Assembly (NCBI GenBank): GCA_009193035.1
Contig: SWDT01000008.1
Location: 434,001 to 498,000, forward strand
Direction of reading: 5' to 3'
From: Halicephalobus mephisto
Taxonomy: Eukaryota > Nematoda > Chromadorea > Rhabditida > Panagrolaimidae
Length of the DNA: 64,000 nt
The position numbers were made by a program, and so were the translations under genes. The first letter of the stretch is position 1. Each line of letters starts with the position of its first letter. Below the pieces are notes generated by a model. The model saw only the letters and a program-made list of their open reading frames with translations. It was not told where the DNA came from and did no database searches. This document shows positions 34,555 to 46,605 of this stretch, piece by piece.

Positions 34555-34791
34555 TCAGGGACCGTAATTGGAGAATTTTACACAAGTTACTTTACTTATG
34601 CCAAATGAAAGAAATAATTTTTGTGCCAAATGAACAGAGTGAATTTGTCCGTTGCCTGAGGGCGAATGAGTCAGGAGACACCTTGGCAGGTTTTCTTCGT
34701 AGAAAGCCACTTGGAAATTAAGAAAATGACGGCAACCAGGTAATTTCATCCAATTGCCCCAGGGCATAAATTCAACCTGTCTGGTATACAA
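34555..34791 (-). other. isolated open frame, 78 codons
   Basis: Minus-strand frame containing EFMPWGNWMKLPGCRHFLNF and LLTHSPSGNGQIHSVHLAQK, lying in very AT-rich DNA. It starts after an acceptor-like ATACCAG and ends near GTAAAG. No partner exon or family was recognised. It also holds two GCCN(3-4)GGC palindromes (34654, 34756), so it may be a short repeat or regulatory island instead. Confidence 0.25.
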
Positions 34792-35116
34792 ATCAAATAT
34801 TATTGAAAAACAAAAAATAATTTTTACTCTTTACTGTAAAAATATCGAAAATAATTGTTTCGAAACAAAAATTTAAAAAAACTTTGATTTTAAATAATAA
34901 AATTTAAAAAAAAATAAAATTTTAAATAATAAAATTCTTAAAAAAATAAAATTTAAAAAAACTTTAATTTTAAAAAGTAAAATTTGATAAAAATTTTGAT
35001 TTTAAATAATAAAATTTTAAAAACTTTAATTTTAAAGAATTAAAGAAAATTTAACATGAATTTTTTAAAATTACTAAGTAAACTATTTAGAAAAATTTAA
35101 AAATAACAGAATTCCA

Positions 35117-35210
35117 GATTCGGATTCATCAACGAAAAATAAACAGAATATTGCACTTTCGGACTTTGGCCCGATTCCCAAAGGCGTACTGGAGCAAATA
35201 ATGGAAATCA
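35117..35210 (+). other. isolated exon-like segment
   Basis: After GAATTCCAG the plus-strand frame reads SDSSTKNKQNIALSDFGPIP then KGVLEQIMEIK and stops at a consensus donor GTAAGC. It looks like a real internal exon but has no neighbour. The opposite strand is also open, so strand is uncertain. Confidence 0.25.
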
Positions 35211-36189
35211 AGTAAGCACAAGCTGCAGGAAATTCGTCATAGAAGTTTCGAAAAAAGATCAGCTTTAAAAAAGTTAATAAACAAATTTATTTTCCATTTG
35301 ACACCTTTTTAATTATTTTTTCATGTTTTTATTTTTTATTAAAATTACTTTTTAAATTATATTTTTTATAAAAATTATTTTATTTTTAAAATTAAAATTA
35401 CTTTTTTTTTTTACTAAAATTATTTTATTTTTTTTAATTAAAAATACTTTTTGAATTATTTTTTTTACTAAAATTATTTTTTTTTATTAAAATTACTTTT
35501 TTTAATTAAAAATGTTTTTTAAATTTTTTTATTTTTTAAATGATTTTTATATTTTTAGAATCAATATAAATTGAAATAAGTGTCTTTGTAAAAAAAATAA
35601 TTTGATTTTGTAAACCACGGATAAAATAAAAAATAAAAATTTCATTCAACGGATCTCAAAGGGAGTTTAATTTTCTTCTTAGAATACAGTAATTTTAATG
35701 TAATTTCGAAAAATTAAAAATTAAATAATTTCAAAAAAAAACAAATAAAACAATTTCAAAAAAATCAGAAAATTTAAAAATTTAAAAAAAATCAAAAATT
35801 TAAAAATTTAAAAAATCAAAAATTTAAATAATTAAAAAAATTTAATTTTAAATAATTTCAAAAAAAAATCAATAATTAAATAATTAAAAAAAAGTTGAAA
35901 TTGAAATAATTTCAAAAAAAATCAAAAACTTAAATTTAAATAATTTTAAAAAAATCACAAAATTTAAATTTAAATAGTTTCAAAAAAAATCAAAAATTAA
36001 ATGATTTAAAAAATTTAAATTGAAATAATTTCAAAAATAAGGTACATTGTCCGTTGGAGACCTTCCAAATGAGCATTTCGCTTCTTTCTAATTTCAGATG
36101 AAATTGCGCTGTTTTTCATTGGCTTTTCTATTTTTAGAAACAGTACAGATTGAAAAAAGCAAGTATTTAGGAAAATAACTTATTTTTAC

Positions 36190-36670
36190 TGTACATAAAA
36201 AAGAACAAAAACAATAAAAAAGTTTTTCACGAATCCTGAATAAAATTCAACTTTCTTACAGTACAGTAATATTGATATATTTTTAAAAAAAAGTTAAAAT
36301 TCAAGTTACTTAAGAAATTTAAAAATTATAATTGATTTTTTTGTTTTTCATATAGGTTAGAGTATTTATTTAAAAATAATTCGATTTTTGAAATATAAAT
36401 AAAGTAAAATAAATTCATTCAATGAGTCCCAAAGGAGTGTAATTTTTCCTAAAATACAGTAATATTGATAATTTTGGAGGAAGAAGTTAAAATTCAAGTT
36501 ACTCAAGAAATTTAAAAATTATAATTGATTTTTTTTCATAAAAATTGAAGCATTTATTTAAAAATAATTCGATTTTTGAAATATAAATAAAGTAAAATAA
36601 GTTTACTCAATGAGTCCCAAAGGAGTGTAATTTTTTCTAAAATACAGTAATATTGATAAAATCTAAAAAA
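36190..36670. repeat. ~180-bp tandem repeat, about 2.5 units
   Basis: Shared words are CAATGAGTCCCAAAGGAGTG, ACAGTAATATTGATA, AAAATTCAAGTTACTCAAGA and AATAATTCGATTTTTGAAAT. Confidence 0.8.
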
Positions 36671-37976
36671 ATTAAAATTATTTTTAAAAGTATTTTTTCC
36701 GCTCGGGATTCTCTAAATTAACATCTTATTTTTTTAATTTCTATTAAAATTTTATTTTTATTGGTTTTTATTTTTCAGTATTAACATACACCGAAATAAG
36801 TACCTATATAAAAATAATTTTATTTTAAAAAAAATTAAAAACATTCCATTTTTCGAAATATTGTAAAATTGGAATTTTTCAATTTCAGATTTATTGAAAA
36901 TTGCCGTCTGGATAAGTACTTATTAAAGGACTTAATTGACTTAAGTAATAAGCAGAATAAATCTGACAAATTAAAAAAATAAATAAGAAATAAAATCAAA
37001 ACCGTCTCGTTGCCTCGGGCGACAGGGACCAGAAGTCTAAATAAATTCAACTTTGACAAAATTAAATAACCTGTAATTACCTTTTTTTAAAGTTATGTGA
37101 AAACAAAAAAAAATTCAAGACCACGTGCAAAGTCGAAAATTTTAAAATTATTTAAATTTAAAAAATTAATTTAAAATAATTTTAAAAAATTTTGAAATTA
37201 TTTAAAAAATAAAATTAATTTAAAATAATTTTAAAAAATTTCGAAGTTATTTAAATAAAAAACTAATTTAAAATAACTTTGAAATTATTTAAAAAATAGA
37301 ATTTTTAACACTATTTAAATTTAAAAAAATAAAAAACTTATTTAAATTTAAAAAAACATGAATTATTTTAATTTTTAAAAAAATTTTGTTTAAATTTCTA
37401 AAAAACATGAATTATTTAAATTTAAAAAAATAAAACAATTTTATATTTAAATTTAAAAATAATATTTTCAAGTTGGAATTTTCAGAATCGAAAATGAGCA
37501 TTGTCACATGAACTTTGGAAATAAATTTTTACGTCAATCTGTGAAAAAAATACTTGTTTTAAATTTGGTTTTTTTGCTTCATTATCGTATAAGCAGGATA
37601 TTCCAAAAAAGTAAATCCAACTTTACTCAAACTAGTTCACACTACATTGTGTCTGATCATTGTTCAAGTTTGCAAAAATTTAATTTTACAAATTTCGAAA
37701 AAAAACTTAATTTTGCAAAATTTCAAAAAAAATAAAAAAATTCTAAACTTAATAAATTTCAAAAAATGAAAAAATTTTAAACTTAATAAATTTCAAAAAT
37801 GTTCTAAATTTTAAATTTAAAAAAAATTTTAAAAACTTTAAACTTTATGTTTCAAAAACGTTCTAAATTAAAAATTTCAAAAAATTTAAATTTTAAAAAT
37901 TGTAAAAAACAAAAAACTTTCAAAATTTGGAAATTCAAAACTTTATAAATTCCAAAATTACCCGAATAATTACAAA

Positions 37977-40900
37977 TTACCGTGTATTGTACCTAAAATC
38001 AGTGTTAAAAAATTCATTCAAGGATAATGCTTGAGATTCCGACAATCCTGATTTCTTCAATTCTTCCACATCAGAAGTGAACAAATCCTTCGGAGTTTTC
38101 AAAGTCGTCCAAGACATGATTTTTTCCACTTCTCTCGATCCAATATTATGCAAATTTAACAATTGTCTTTTCATGACAGGATTTATTTGATTCTTTTTTG
38201 CGCATTTTTTACTTGAAACTTGTTCAGAATCATCTTCTCCAACATCGTCAGATCTGATTCCCACAGCAGTATCCACATCCGGATTAGCTTGATTAAGTTT
38301 AATTTCTTCAAAAAATCCAGCACTAATTTTCGGAGATCCAGCCCAGATAATCCTCATTTTCGGATTCGTTCTGATCAACATAGTCAACAAAGCTCTCGTA
38401 TCTCGACTTCTCCTGCTTAATTCGCCTTGAAACGGACCACCGTTCACTTTTCGATGTTTAAATTTCTCATTTGATTCAATTAATAAAACAGTTTGACTGT
38501 AGTGTCTCAGCATCTGAAATATTTCAATTTGGAATTATTTTACGTAATTTTGTATTTTTAAAGAACAATACAAAAATTACGACTAATTTAGCAATAAACA
38601 AAAACAAAATTAAAATACGGTAGTCAAACACGCAAATTGAAATTATAAAAAGTTAAAAATCCATTTTCGAAAATTTCGAATTACGGTTTTTTGGGATTTC
38701 GTAAATCCGCCAGATGAAGTTTATAAAATTTCAATTTTCAATGCCGTTCATTTTTACAGACTTCTGAATCCAGAATCTCAGAATTCAATTTTTAAGATTT
38801 CGTAAATCTATTTCATCTAATTTTCAATGACATCTACTTCCAAAGATCCCCAACTTTTACAAAATCTGAATCTACAGTAAAATTCCCATAATCTGTGCCG
38901 AGGTCGACATTAAAACCAAAATGAAACTAAAATCTGCAGCCTGCTGGCAACATTCAGATAGACGGATTGACATTTCTGTATTTGCCATTATGAAGATTTC
39001 GAAATCAAAATTAAAATCCGCAGATTGCTCGCAATATTCGAACATATCGATTTTCATTTTTGTTAAAATATAAAAATTCCGAAATCAAAATTAAAATCCG
39101 CAGGTTGCTCGCAATATTTGTGCAATTTCGTTTGCCTAATTTTAGGCAAAAATGTACTTTGATTTTGACTTTTTCATAAGCCCTAACTGCACAATTTTTA
39201 AAATTTTTTAAAATAATTTCTATCCATTAATACAAAGCATTCAAACCTGTTCAATTTGTTTGAAAATTCTTCCACTATTTAAAGACTGAGCCAAGTCATC
39301 CAAGGCTTTTCTTTCGACACAGACATTCGGAGACAAAATATAATCTCCAACTTCTAACGTTACTGCAATCAAATCAATTCCATTTTTGTATAAAACTGTT
39401 GGCAATTCTGCGTTAAATTCTCTCATATCAACAATTATCTAAAAAACAACAACTGTCAAATTAGAAACGAAAATTTGACAGCTTGACTATTCCCCAAAAG
39501 TCAAAAAAACTCACTTTACTTCGTTCTTCGTCTGCAGCAGACATTACTCGAGAGTCTGTTTTCAGACAAATAGTTCTAAGTTTTGTCGTACTTTCTCTAC
39601 CAACATCATATTCATTCGGAACCATCAAAACTGCCTGTTCCCGAATCAGCTTCTCAAAAGCCAAGTTTTCTCGTTCGATAGAAAGCAAATAACGTTCTTC
39701 TTCCGCTCCTCCTTTGTAACAAATATTGTAAATCTTTAATTTCCTCTCTGGATTCAGTGCGTTATAAGTCTATAACGTTTTTCCATATATCAATTTTCCA
39801 TTGAAAAAACTATTTGTTTTATGTAACAAAGTATGATTTCTAAACTTTGACAGAGAAATACCGAGAATTTTCGTTTCATTTTTCCTTAAAGTTCTTCTAA
39901 AACAAAAAAATAATCCAAAAATACGAAATTTCATATATCAAAAGTTCAGAAAAAACCAAATTCGCTCATTTTCCGACAAATTTTCGACCTTTTACTTTTT
40001 CATTATTTTTATTTCCACTAATTTTAGTAACTTTACTCATTAGACATTCCTTATATGGCAATTAACACTATATAATTACTTTTTTAAATAATCAAAAACC
40101 CGGAAAATTAAAGTAACCTCGCCTACGTTAAGTAAATCCTCAATCTGTACTGGAAATCACTTATTTCCTGTTTCAAATGAGTCAATTTTACAAATTACTT
40201 TTTGTAGTTAGATTTGTTTTTACGTTAATTTGAGTTAATTAATTTCCCTTTAAAAAGTATAAAAAACAATCAGCTTAAATTCCGCATTTTCTGAATTATT
40301 TACTTCCACAATGGTACATAAAAAATAAGATTACTAGTCTTCAAGTATTCGTGTAAAAAATTAAATTTCATGTATACAAATTAACACCAAAAAATTAACA
40401 AAAACAAAATAATTCTTAAAATTTCTCCTATTTTACAATTTCTAAATTTTTAATTTTAAAATTTCTAAATTCTAAATTTCTTTAATTTTAAAATTTTCGA
40501 AACTTACAATTTCTAGATTTTTAATTTCTAAATTTTACAATTTCTAAACTTTTAATTTCCTTTAATTTTAAAATTTTCGAAACTTACAATTTCTAAATTT
40601 TTAATTTCTAAATTTTTAATTTCTAAACTTTTAATTTCCTTTAATTTTAAAATTTTTGAAACTTTTAAAATTTCTAAATTTTTAATTTTTTAAATTTTAA
40701 AACAACTCACATCCAATATCCTGACAGAAGCAATGTCTGTATGATACAGTATCACAATTCTCGGCTTCAAGTCTTCCAAGGTTTTGATCAAAGTATATCT
40801 GTCTCCGTGGCTTAACAGAATCATCATTGAACTATTTTTCGAACTTGAAGGTCTGACTTCAGTCACGTCATCATCGTTCTTTGGTGTTTCATTTTGGGCT

Positions 40901-43900
40901 TTTTCCGCTGTCTGAAATAAAAATTTTTAGATCAAATTTCAAATCCAAATCAGCCCATCGGTCTCTGGATTCATTAAAATTTCGAAAATCGCGCCATGGC
41001 CTGATTTTTTCTGTTTATCGGCAGACTTCTAGATTACTATAAAAACCCTCCTGAATCTTTTCAAATTATAATTTATTACTTTTTAAAATTGAAAAAATTA
41101 TTCTTTTAATTTTCGAATTCTCACGTAAGAGCGAGTGAAAGTAGAAAAATGATAAATTTGGCAACTTTCCATCGAACTCGACTCGCGTTCTTCTCTGTTA
41201 TTTTTTTTTACCTAAATTCCAGAACTTTCTAGAACCTTCTGAAAATTCGCGTCGAGATAATTTAATAAAATTTAATTTTTCTGCTTTTCCGAAACTTTTG
41301 AATTCTCACGTAAGAGCGAGTGAAAGTAGAAAAATGATAAATTTGGCAACTTTCCATCGAACTCGACTCGCGTTCTTCTGTTATTTTTTACCTAAATTCC
41401 AGAACTTTCTAAAAACCTCAAAATTCGCGTCGAGACAATTTCACAAAAACGTATTTTTACAATAATGATAATTTTTAAAACTAAAATTTCTATAATGATA
41501 ATTTTTAAAACTAAAATTTTTCTAATAATAATTTTTTTAAATTAAAAATTGTATAATAATAATTTTTTAAAACTAAAATTTTTACAATGATAATTTTAGA
41601 AAAATGTCTCTTTTCAACTGGACTTCTTTCTTCGGTTCTGTTCAGCAGTCAAATTCCTCCAGAATCCAAGTCAATTCTCCTGATATAAAAAACGACGGAA
41701 ATGTTCTTGTTTCTAATTTTGAATACCGTAGAAACGAAATCAAATCCACATCTGAAGGAATTATCGTAACCCCAAAACGTCATCAGTACCGTTTTCAAAC
41801 AACTTTAAAACCGAAAAAAACCGGACTTTTGCTTGTTGGACTTGGAGGAAACAACGGATCTACCGTAGTCGGGGCCACTATTGCTAACCGAGAAAAAATG
41901 TCTTGGCAAACAAGGTAAGAATAAAATTTTAAATTCACATTTAATAAGGATTATTAAAAACCTAATTTTCTTGAAGATTTTTAAAATCCAACGCAAAATG
42001 ACAGTAAAAAGTAATAAATCAAGGAATTGTTACAGTAATCTACTTTTCGATTTTTATAGTAATTTTCAAAGTCCACATTAAGGAAATTTAAAAAATTAAT
42101 TTTTATTTTTAAAATTAGAAATAATGAAGTTAAAAAAATAATTACTGATGCAACTTATTAAAAAATTTATTTTTTGATTACAATTCTCAGTTTTTCTAAT
42201 TAAATTTTAAACTTTCACAATTACTAAATTTTAAATTTTTGTAATTTTCACAATTACTAAATTTTAAACTTCCACAATTTTCACAATTACTAAATTTTAA
42301 ATTTTCTTAGAAATGGAATCCAGAAGGCTAATTACTTCGGTTCCATCACTCAATCCACTACAGTCCACATCGGATGGGATGGGACTAAACAGATCCATAT
42401 TCCATTCAACGGAATTCTGCCAATGGTCCATCCGAACGATTTAATCATCGACGGATGGGATATCAACAATGCAAATCTCTACGAAGCCATGTTGAGATCG
42501 AAAGTTTTCGAACCAGATCTTATATCTCAACTGAAACCTCACATGGAAACGATCGTCCCTAAGCCATCAATCTACTATCCCGATTTCATTGCTAGTAATC
42601 AACAAGACCGAGCAAACAACATTATCCCCGGAAATTCAAAATCAGAACATTTAGAAAAAATCCGACAAGACATAAGAGATTTCAAACAAAAACACGAACT
42701 AGAAACCGTGATCGTTCTTTGGACAGCCAACACTGAAAGATACACAGAAGTCAAAAACGGACTAAACACCACATCCGACGAAATACTAAACTCAATTTCA
42801 CAAAACAAATCCGAAATATCTCCTTCTAATATTTTCGCAGTTGCAAGTATTCTAGAAGGCGCTCATTACATCAACGGATCTCCTCAAAACACCCTCGTCC
42901 CTGGAATAATCGAATTAGCCCAAAAAAATTCCGTTTTCCTCGGTGGAGACGACTTCAAGTCCGGTCAAACAAAACTAAAATCAGCTTTAGTAGACTTCCT
43001 CGTTAATTCTGGCCTAAAACCCGAAAGTATTGTTTCCTATAATCATCTCGGAAACAACGATGGAAAAAACCTCAGTGAAGCTCGTCAATTCAAATCCAAA
43101 GAAATTTCAAAATCCTCTGTCGTCGATGACATGGTCGCTGCAAATACTATACTTTTCGAAGATGGAAAAAAACCAGATCATTGTATCGTAATCAAGTACG
43201 TTCCATTTGTTGGTGACAGTAAAAGAGCCATGGACGAATATATTTGTTCAATTTTCATGGGAGGTCATCAAACCCTCGCAATTCACAACACATGTGAAGA
43301 TTCGCTTCTTGCCGCTCCGTTAATCCTCGATTTAGCAATCATCACTGAACTTTGCAGCAGAATACTGTACTCCAACGAGACAACTAATGATCTAACATCT
43401 TTTCATTCTGTTTTATCCGTTTTAAGTTTGCTTCTGAAGGCTCCCGTGGTTCCCAAAGGCACTCCAGTAGGAAACGCCTTCATGAAGCAATTCGGGGCTT
43501 TGACTAAGCTTCTGACTGCATGTGCCGGAATCGCCTCAGACTCCGATTTACAACTTGAATTTTTTACAAAATTAGAATAACCAACCTTTTCTTGTTTTTT
43601 TTGCTTGTATTTGACGACTCCAAACGAGACCAGATTCGTCTGTTTTGATCCAGGAGTACCAGGAACATCAAGTTTTCGTTTTCTTGAATCTTTTTTCTGT
43701 TGAATTTGAATTTTCGAAACGATTTCTCTTCTTTCCTGAAATTATATTTGTTTCAAAATTTAATGATAAATAAATTTGAATTTGAAAAACAATTTTGAAA
43801 ATTTTGAATTTTTTAAAAACAAAAAAAATTATTTTTTTTAAATTTGAAAAAAACTTGGATTTTCAAAAAAAATGTATTTGCAGAAAATTTGAGTTTTTGG

Positions 43901-45501
43901 AAAATTAATAATTTGGGTTTTTTAAATTTAATAAAAATTTTCAAAAATATATTTGTAAAAAAATTGGATTTTAGAAAAATTTAATTATGAATAAACCTAC
44001 AGTTTCGAAATCGATTTGCATACTGTAGAGGACGATACAATCGGGATTCCACAGACTGCGAGAAGGGAGATCGACTCCAGGGGTATCTACAGTACCCATT
44101 TCTCTGAAGAAATTCTTAGTCAACATCAATTGATATTTTTTAATTCCGAATTTCATCACATCTACGAGTTGTCTGGAACACTCTTCTGAAGGAGTGATCA
44201 AAAGAACTTTGTCTTCGTCCTTGAGATCTAAGACTTGGATTTCGTTCAGAACGGATTTCAAAGATTCCCATTTCGGCGGAATTGCCACCATCGATTTCCC
44301 TTCTGTTTTAAATTTGCATAAATTGGTTAATCCAGAAAAAATCGTTGAAGTTGTCTGAGTAAATAGCCATCCTGAATTCTTCTCGACGAATTCTTTGTCC
44401 GATCTTAATTTTTTCAAAAAACTGTAAGCCGTAAAAGGATCCAAATTTTCGACTTTCTTTAATAAATCCCTTAAAACGACCAGATCTGCCAGGATTCTTT
44501 GTTGTCTGTCCGTCAAAAGTAGAGTTTTCTTTTTTAAATCTTGTTCCAATTTCGACGGATACAGGGCTGCAGCGGGACTCAAGGCGTCGTCCTCGAACTC
44601 GATATCCAGGTTCTGCACTGTGGACTTGAGCTCCCTTACGCAAGTCCTGACAATGTCCATCAAAGCCATTCTGATCCTTCTTACATTCGCAGGAATATCG
44701 ACTTCCAGAAAAGCGACATCCGGGGGGTTTTTGTCGAAGCTTTCCTTGACGGATGTGTCGAATCTCGGAAGTAACCTCACGTTTTTCACGTACAACTTGT
44801 CGAACAACCTTTGCAGCTGACCGATTCCGGTACTAGTGATCGCAGTGGGGTTATCCGTGAAGGCTTTGACGAATCCGTCGGACTTCTTTTCTCTGTATAG
44901 CCTCAAGATAAAGGACTCTTGGTAGCTCCTCAGCAATTCATGAGCCCGCAGAACAACGATGCCAGAGACATTCTTAACAGGCACCCTATCCGTCAGTAAA
45001 TCCACCATCAGGAGCCTAGAAGTGATGAATTGAACGCCGCCTTCGAGGTAGATCGCTTCTCTGAAATTCGAAAATTCGGAAAAACTTAATTTTCAAATTT
45101 ACCTTTGTTTAGTCAAAACATCGCTTGTAAGAACTTTCGGCGGACATTCTGGATTCATCTGCTTCAATTTTGTCAAAAAGAAATGCTGAAAAAAAGCAAA
45201 ATTTAATTTTTTTTTAAAGAAAATTTACTTCGTCTCGTGGATTCGCGTTGATGACGAGAACCAGGACTTTCGGATCGCTGTACATGTGCAAATGATGTAA
45301 GCACAATCTTTCGATCCCCAAACCTCTGAAAAATAACAAATAACACAAAACAAAAAAATTTTTATATAAAACAGACCTGGCCGAGATCATTAGGACATCG
45401 TCGTTCATTGTAGACAAAATTAATTCCTCTTCATGAGGCAACAATTCGATTCTGTCATCCTCAGTACTGTCATCGATAGTAACCACATCTTCTGAATTCA
45501 T
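37977..45501 (-). CDS. xpf-1: DNA repair endonuclease XPF (ERCC4 family)
   Basis: Structure-specific nuclease subunit that with ERCC1 cuts 5' of lesions in nucleotide excision repair and acts in crosslink repair and meiotic crossover. Nine exons (45501-45377, 45325-45229, 45185-45103, 45060-44001, 43735-43586, 40911-40711, 39769-39515, 39438-39247, 38513-37977) give 899 residues, near the human length of 916. The degenerate helicase-like half includes [20 protein letters not shown] and [13 protein letters not shown]. The nuclease domain holds [13 protein letters not shown] and the catalytic GD-Xn-ERKX3D motif (G688-D689, E699-R700-K701, D705). The C-terminus has a tandem helix-hairpin-helix ([19 protein letters not shown]). 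Intron 5 (2.7 kb) contains the complete inositol-phosphate synthase gene on the other strand. Diverges from the TEX2-like gene. The end YNTR-stop is directly read; a further exon from a GTACAA donor is possible but not needed. Confidence 0.95.
38925..39140. repeat. diverged copies of the left-edge minisatellite
   Basis: Two to three ~80-bp units in XPF intron 8 share TTTCGAAATCAAAATTAAAA, TCCGCAGATTGCTCGCAATA and the terminal TTTCGTTTGCCTAATTTTAG with the array at 207-665. Confidence 0.75.
39782..40103 (-). repeat. dispersed repeat, arm A, in XPF intron 6
   Basis: The reverse complement matches 46081-46534 closely. Shared words include AATGAGCGAATTTGGTTTTT, GATATATGAAATTTCGTATT, TCTCTGTCAAAGTTTAGAAA and GCCATATAAGGAATGTCTGA. 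It ends 13 bp before the splice acceptor of XPF exon 7, in sense orientation with XPF. Confidence 0.9.
41114..41440. repeat. tandem duplication upstream of inositol-phosphate synthase
   Basis: Two adjacent copies with a period of about 182 bp. They are almost identical through TCTCACGTAAGAGCGAGTGA, AATTTGGCAACTTTCCATCG and AACTCGACTCGCGTTCTTCT. They end about 165 bp before the start codon at 41604, so they probably cover its promoter; they also lie in XPF intron 5. Confidence 0.9.
41604..43580 (+). CDS. inos-1: inositol-3-phosphate synthase
   Basis: NAD-dependent cytosolic enzyme that converts glucose 6-phosphate to 1D-myo-inositol 3-phosphate, the first step of de novo inositol synthesis. 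Two exons (41604-41914, 42311-43580) give 526 residues, the normal eukaryotic length. The NAD-binding loop GLGGNNG is at 79-85. Other signatures are [39 protein letters not shown] and [16 protein letters not shown] with its catalytic lysines. The gene sits entirely within XPF intron 5 on the opposite strand. Its TAA (43578-43580) is 5 bp from the 3' boundary of XPF exon 5 at 43586, so any 3' UTR must run antisense to that exon; the next plus-strand AATAAA is near 43767. Confidence 0.97.
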
Positions 45502-46080
45502 GTTTAGGGATATTTTTAGCAATATTCAATGTAAAAACGAGAGTGGAAAAGAGAGCGGAAATTCGAAATTTCCGATTTCGAAACATTTGGCGGGACCGAG
45601 TTTTCCGTTTTTTTAGAATCTGGTTCATATATCGAATCAGCAATTACTCTTTCAATTTTTATTTTTTTATTTTTTTTTAAAATTTTTTTTTATTTTTTTT
45701 TGTATTAAAAAGGACAAACGACCGACGAAAATCCATAGTGCAGCCTGGGGCCGTTCGAAATTCAGCTGTCTAGTTGTTCGAGTCACGTTTCCCCAGGCAA
45801 TTTTGATAATCGTTTTTCGAGATCTTTGTTCGTCGACAGTCTAAAGTCTATCTAAGGCGGTTTGATATCATTTTAGATTAAATGACAATTTTTTGTTTAT
45901 TTTTTTTGTTTATTTCGAGACTTTTCCATTGATTCATGACCGTTGAAATTTTTTTTAACTTTCGGAAATAAATTATAAGATATTCTTAATAAATATCTAA
46001 AATATATAATCTGATTTTACTGACCGGCTTTCTGAAATGAGATAATTTGAAAATTCTGTAAATTTCGGTTTTTATTTTTT
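45502..46080. promoter_or_regulatory. divergent promoter region, XPF and TEX2-like gene
   Basis: A non-coding interval shared by the two 5' ends. A GC-richer island at 45720-45850 contains the inverted pair GCCTGGGG (45743) and CCCCAGGC (45791). No TATA box is obvious. The remainder to 46080 is AT-rich. Confidence 0.5.
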
Positions 46081-46534
46081 GGATTTTTGATTATTTAGGA
46101 AAAAAGTAATTATATAGCGTTAATTGCCATATAAGGAATGTCTGATGAGTAAAAAGTTGCTAAAATTAGAAAAATAATGAAAAAGTAGAAAATTGAGAAT
46201 TCGTTTTGGTTTTTTTAAATTACTTTCAAATACTAATTGGACATTTGTAATAAGTGTAGAAGAGGTATCTAATCATTAAAAAGTTACTAAAATTGGTGGA
46301 AATAAAAATAATGAAAAAGTAAAAGGTCGAAAATTTGTCGGAAAATGAGCGAATTTGGTTTTTTCTGAACTTTTGATATATGAAATTTCGTATTTTTGGA
46401 TTATTTTCTTGTTTTAGAAGAACTTTAAGGAAAAATGAAACGAAAATTCTCAGTATTTCTCTGTCAAAGTTTAGAAATCATACTTTGTTATATAAGACAA
46501 ATAGTTTTTTCAATGAAAAATTGATATATGGAAA
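46081..46534 (+). repeat. dispersed repeat, arm B, upstream of the TEX2-like CDS
   Basis: Inverted partner of 39782-40103 and about 130 bp longer because of an internal duplication (AAAAAGTTGCTAAAATTAGA and AAAAAGTTACTAAAATTGGT, each followed by AATAATGAAAAAGTA). It ends at TTGATATATGGA immediately before ATTCCAG, an acceptor-like sequence, and is in sense with the downstream gene. Confidence 0.9.
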
Positions 46535-46605
46535 TTCCAGGATCCGAGGAGACCGTATTATGCCCTGAGGAATTGATAGGAATATCTACAATATCGGTTC
46601 CAAAT

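Larger units (their letters stand above)
32707..37976. other. 5.3-kb A/T-tract region without a confident gene
   Basis: Dominated by runs of A and T with several tandem repeats (listed separately). Three short islands are less biased: a minus-strand open frame at 34555-34791 (RQVEFMPWGNWMKLPG...), a plus-strand exon-like piece at 35117-35210 and a minus-strand piece near 36990-37050. None joins into a gene model, so I treat them as unassigned or decayed. Confidence 0.5.

Noticed and set aside
37081..37960. Possible extra C-terminal XPF exons downstream of 37977
   Set aside because: The sequence is low-complexity A/T repeats with no open frame of protein character, and XPF is already full length.
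42599..42808. Minus-strand frame inside inositol synthase exon 2, considered as an additional XPF exon
   Set aside because: It is antisense to a highly conserved coding region and has no similarity to XPF. XPF exons 5 and 6 join in phase without it.
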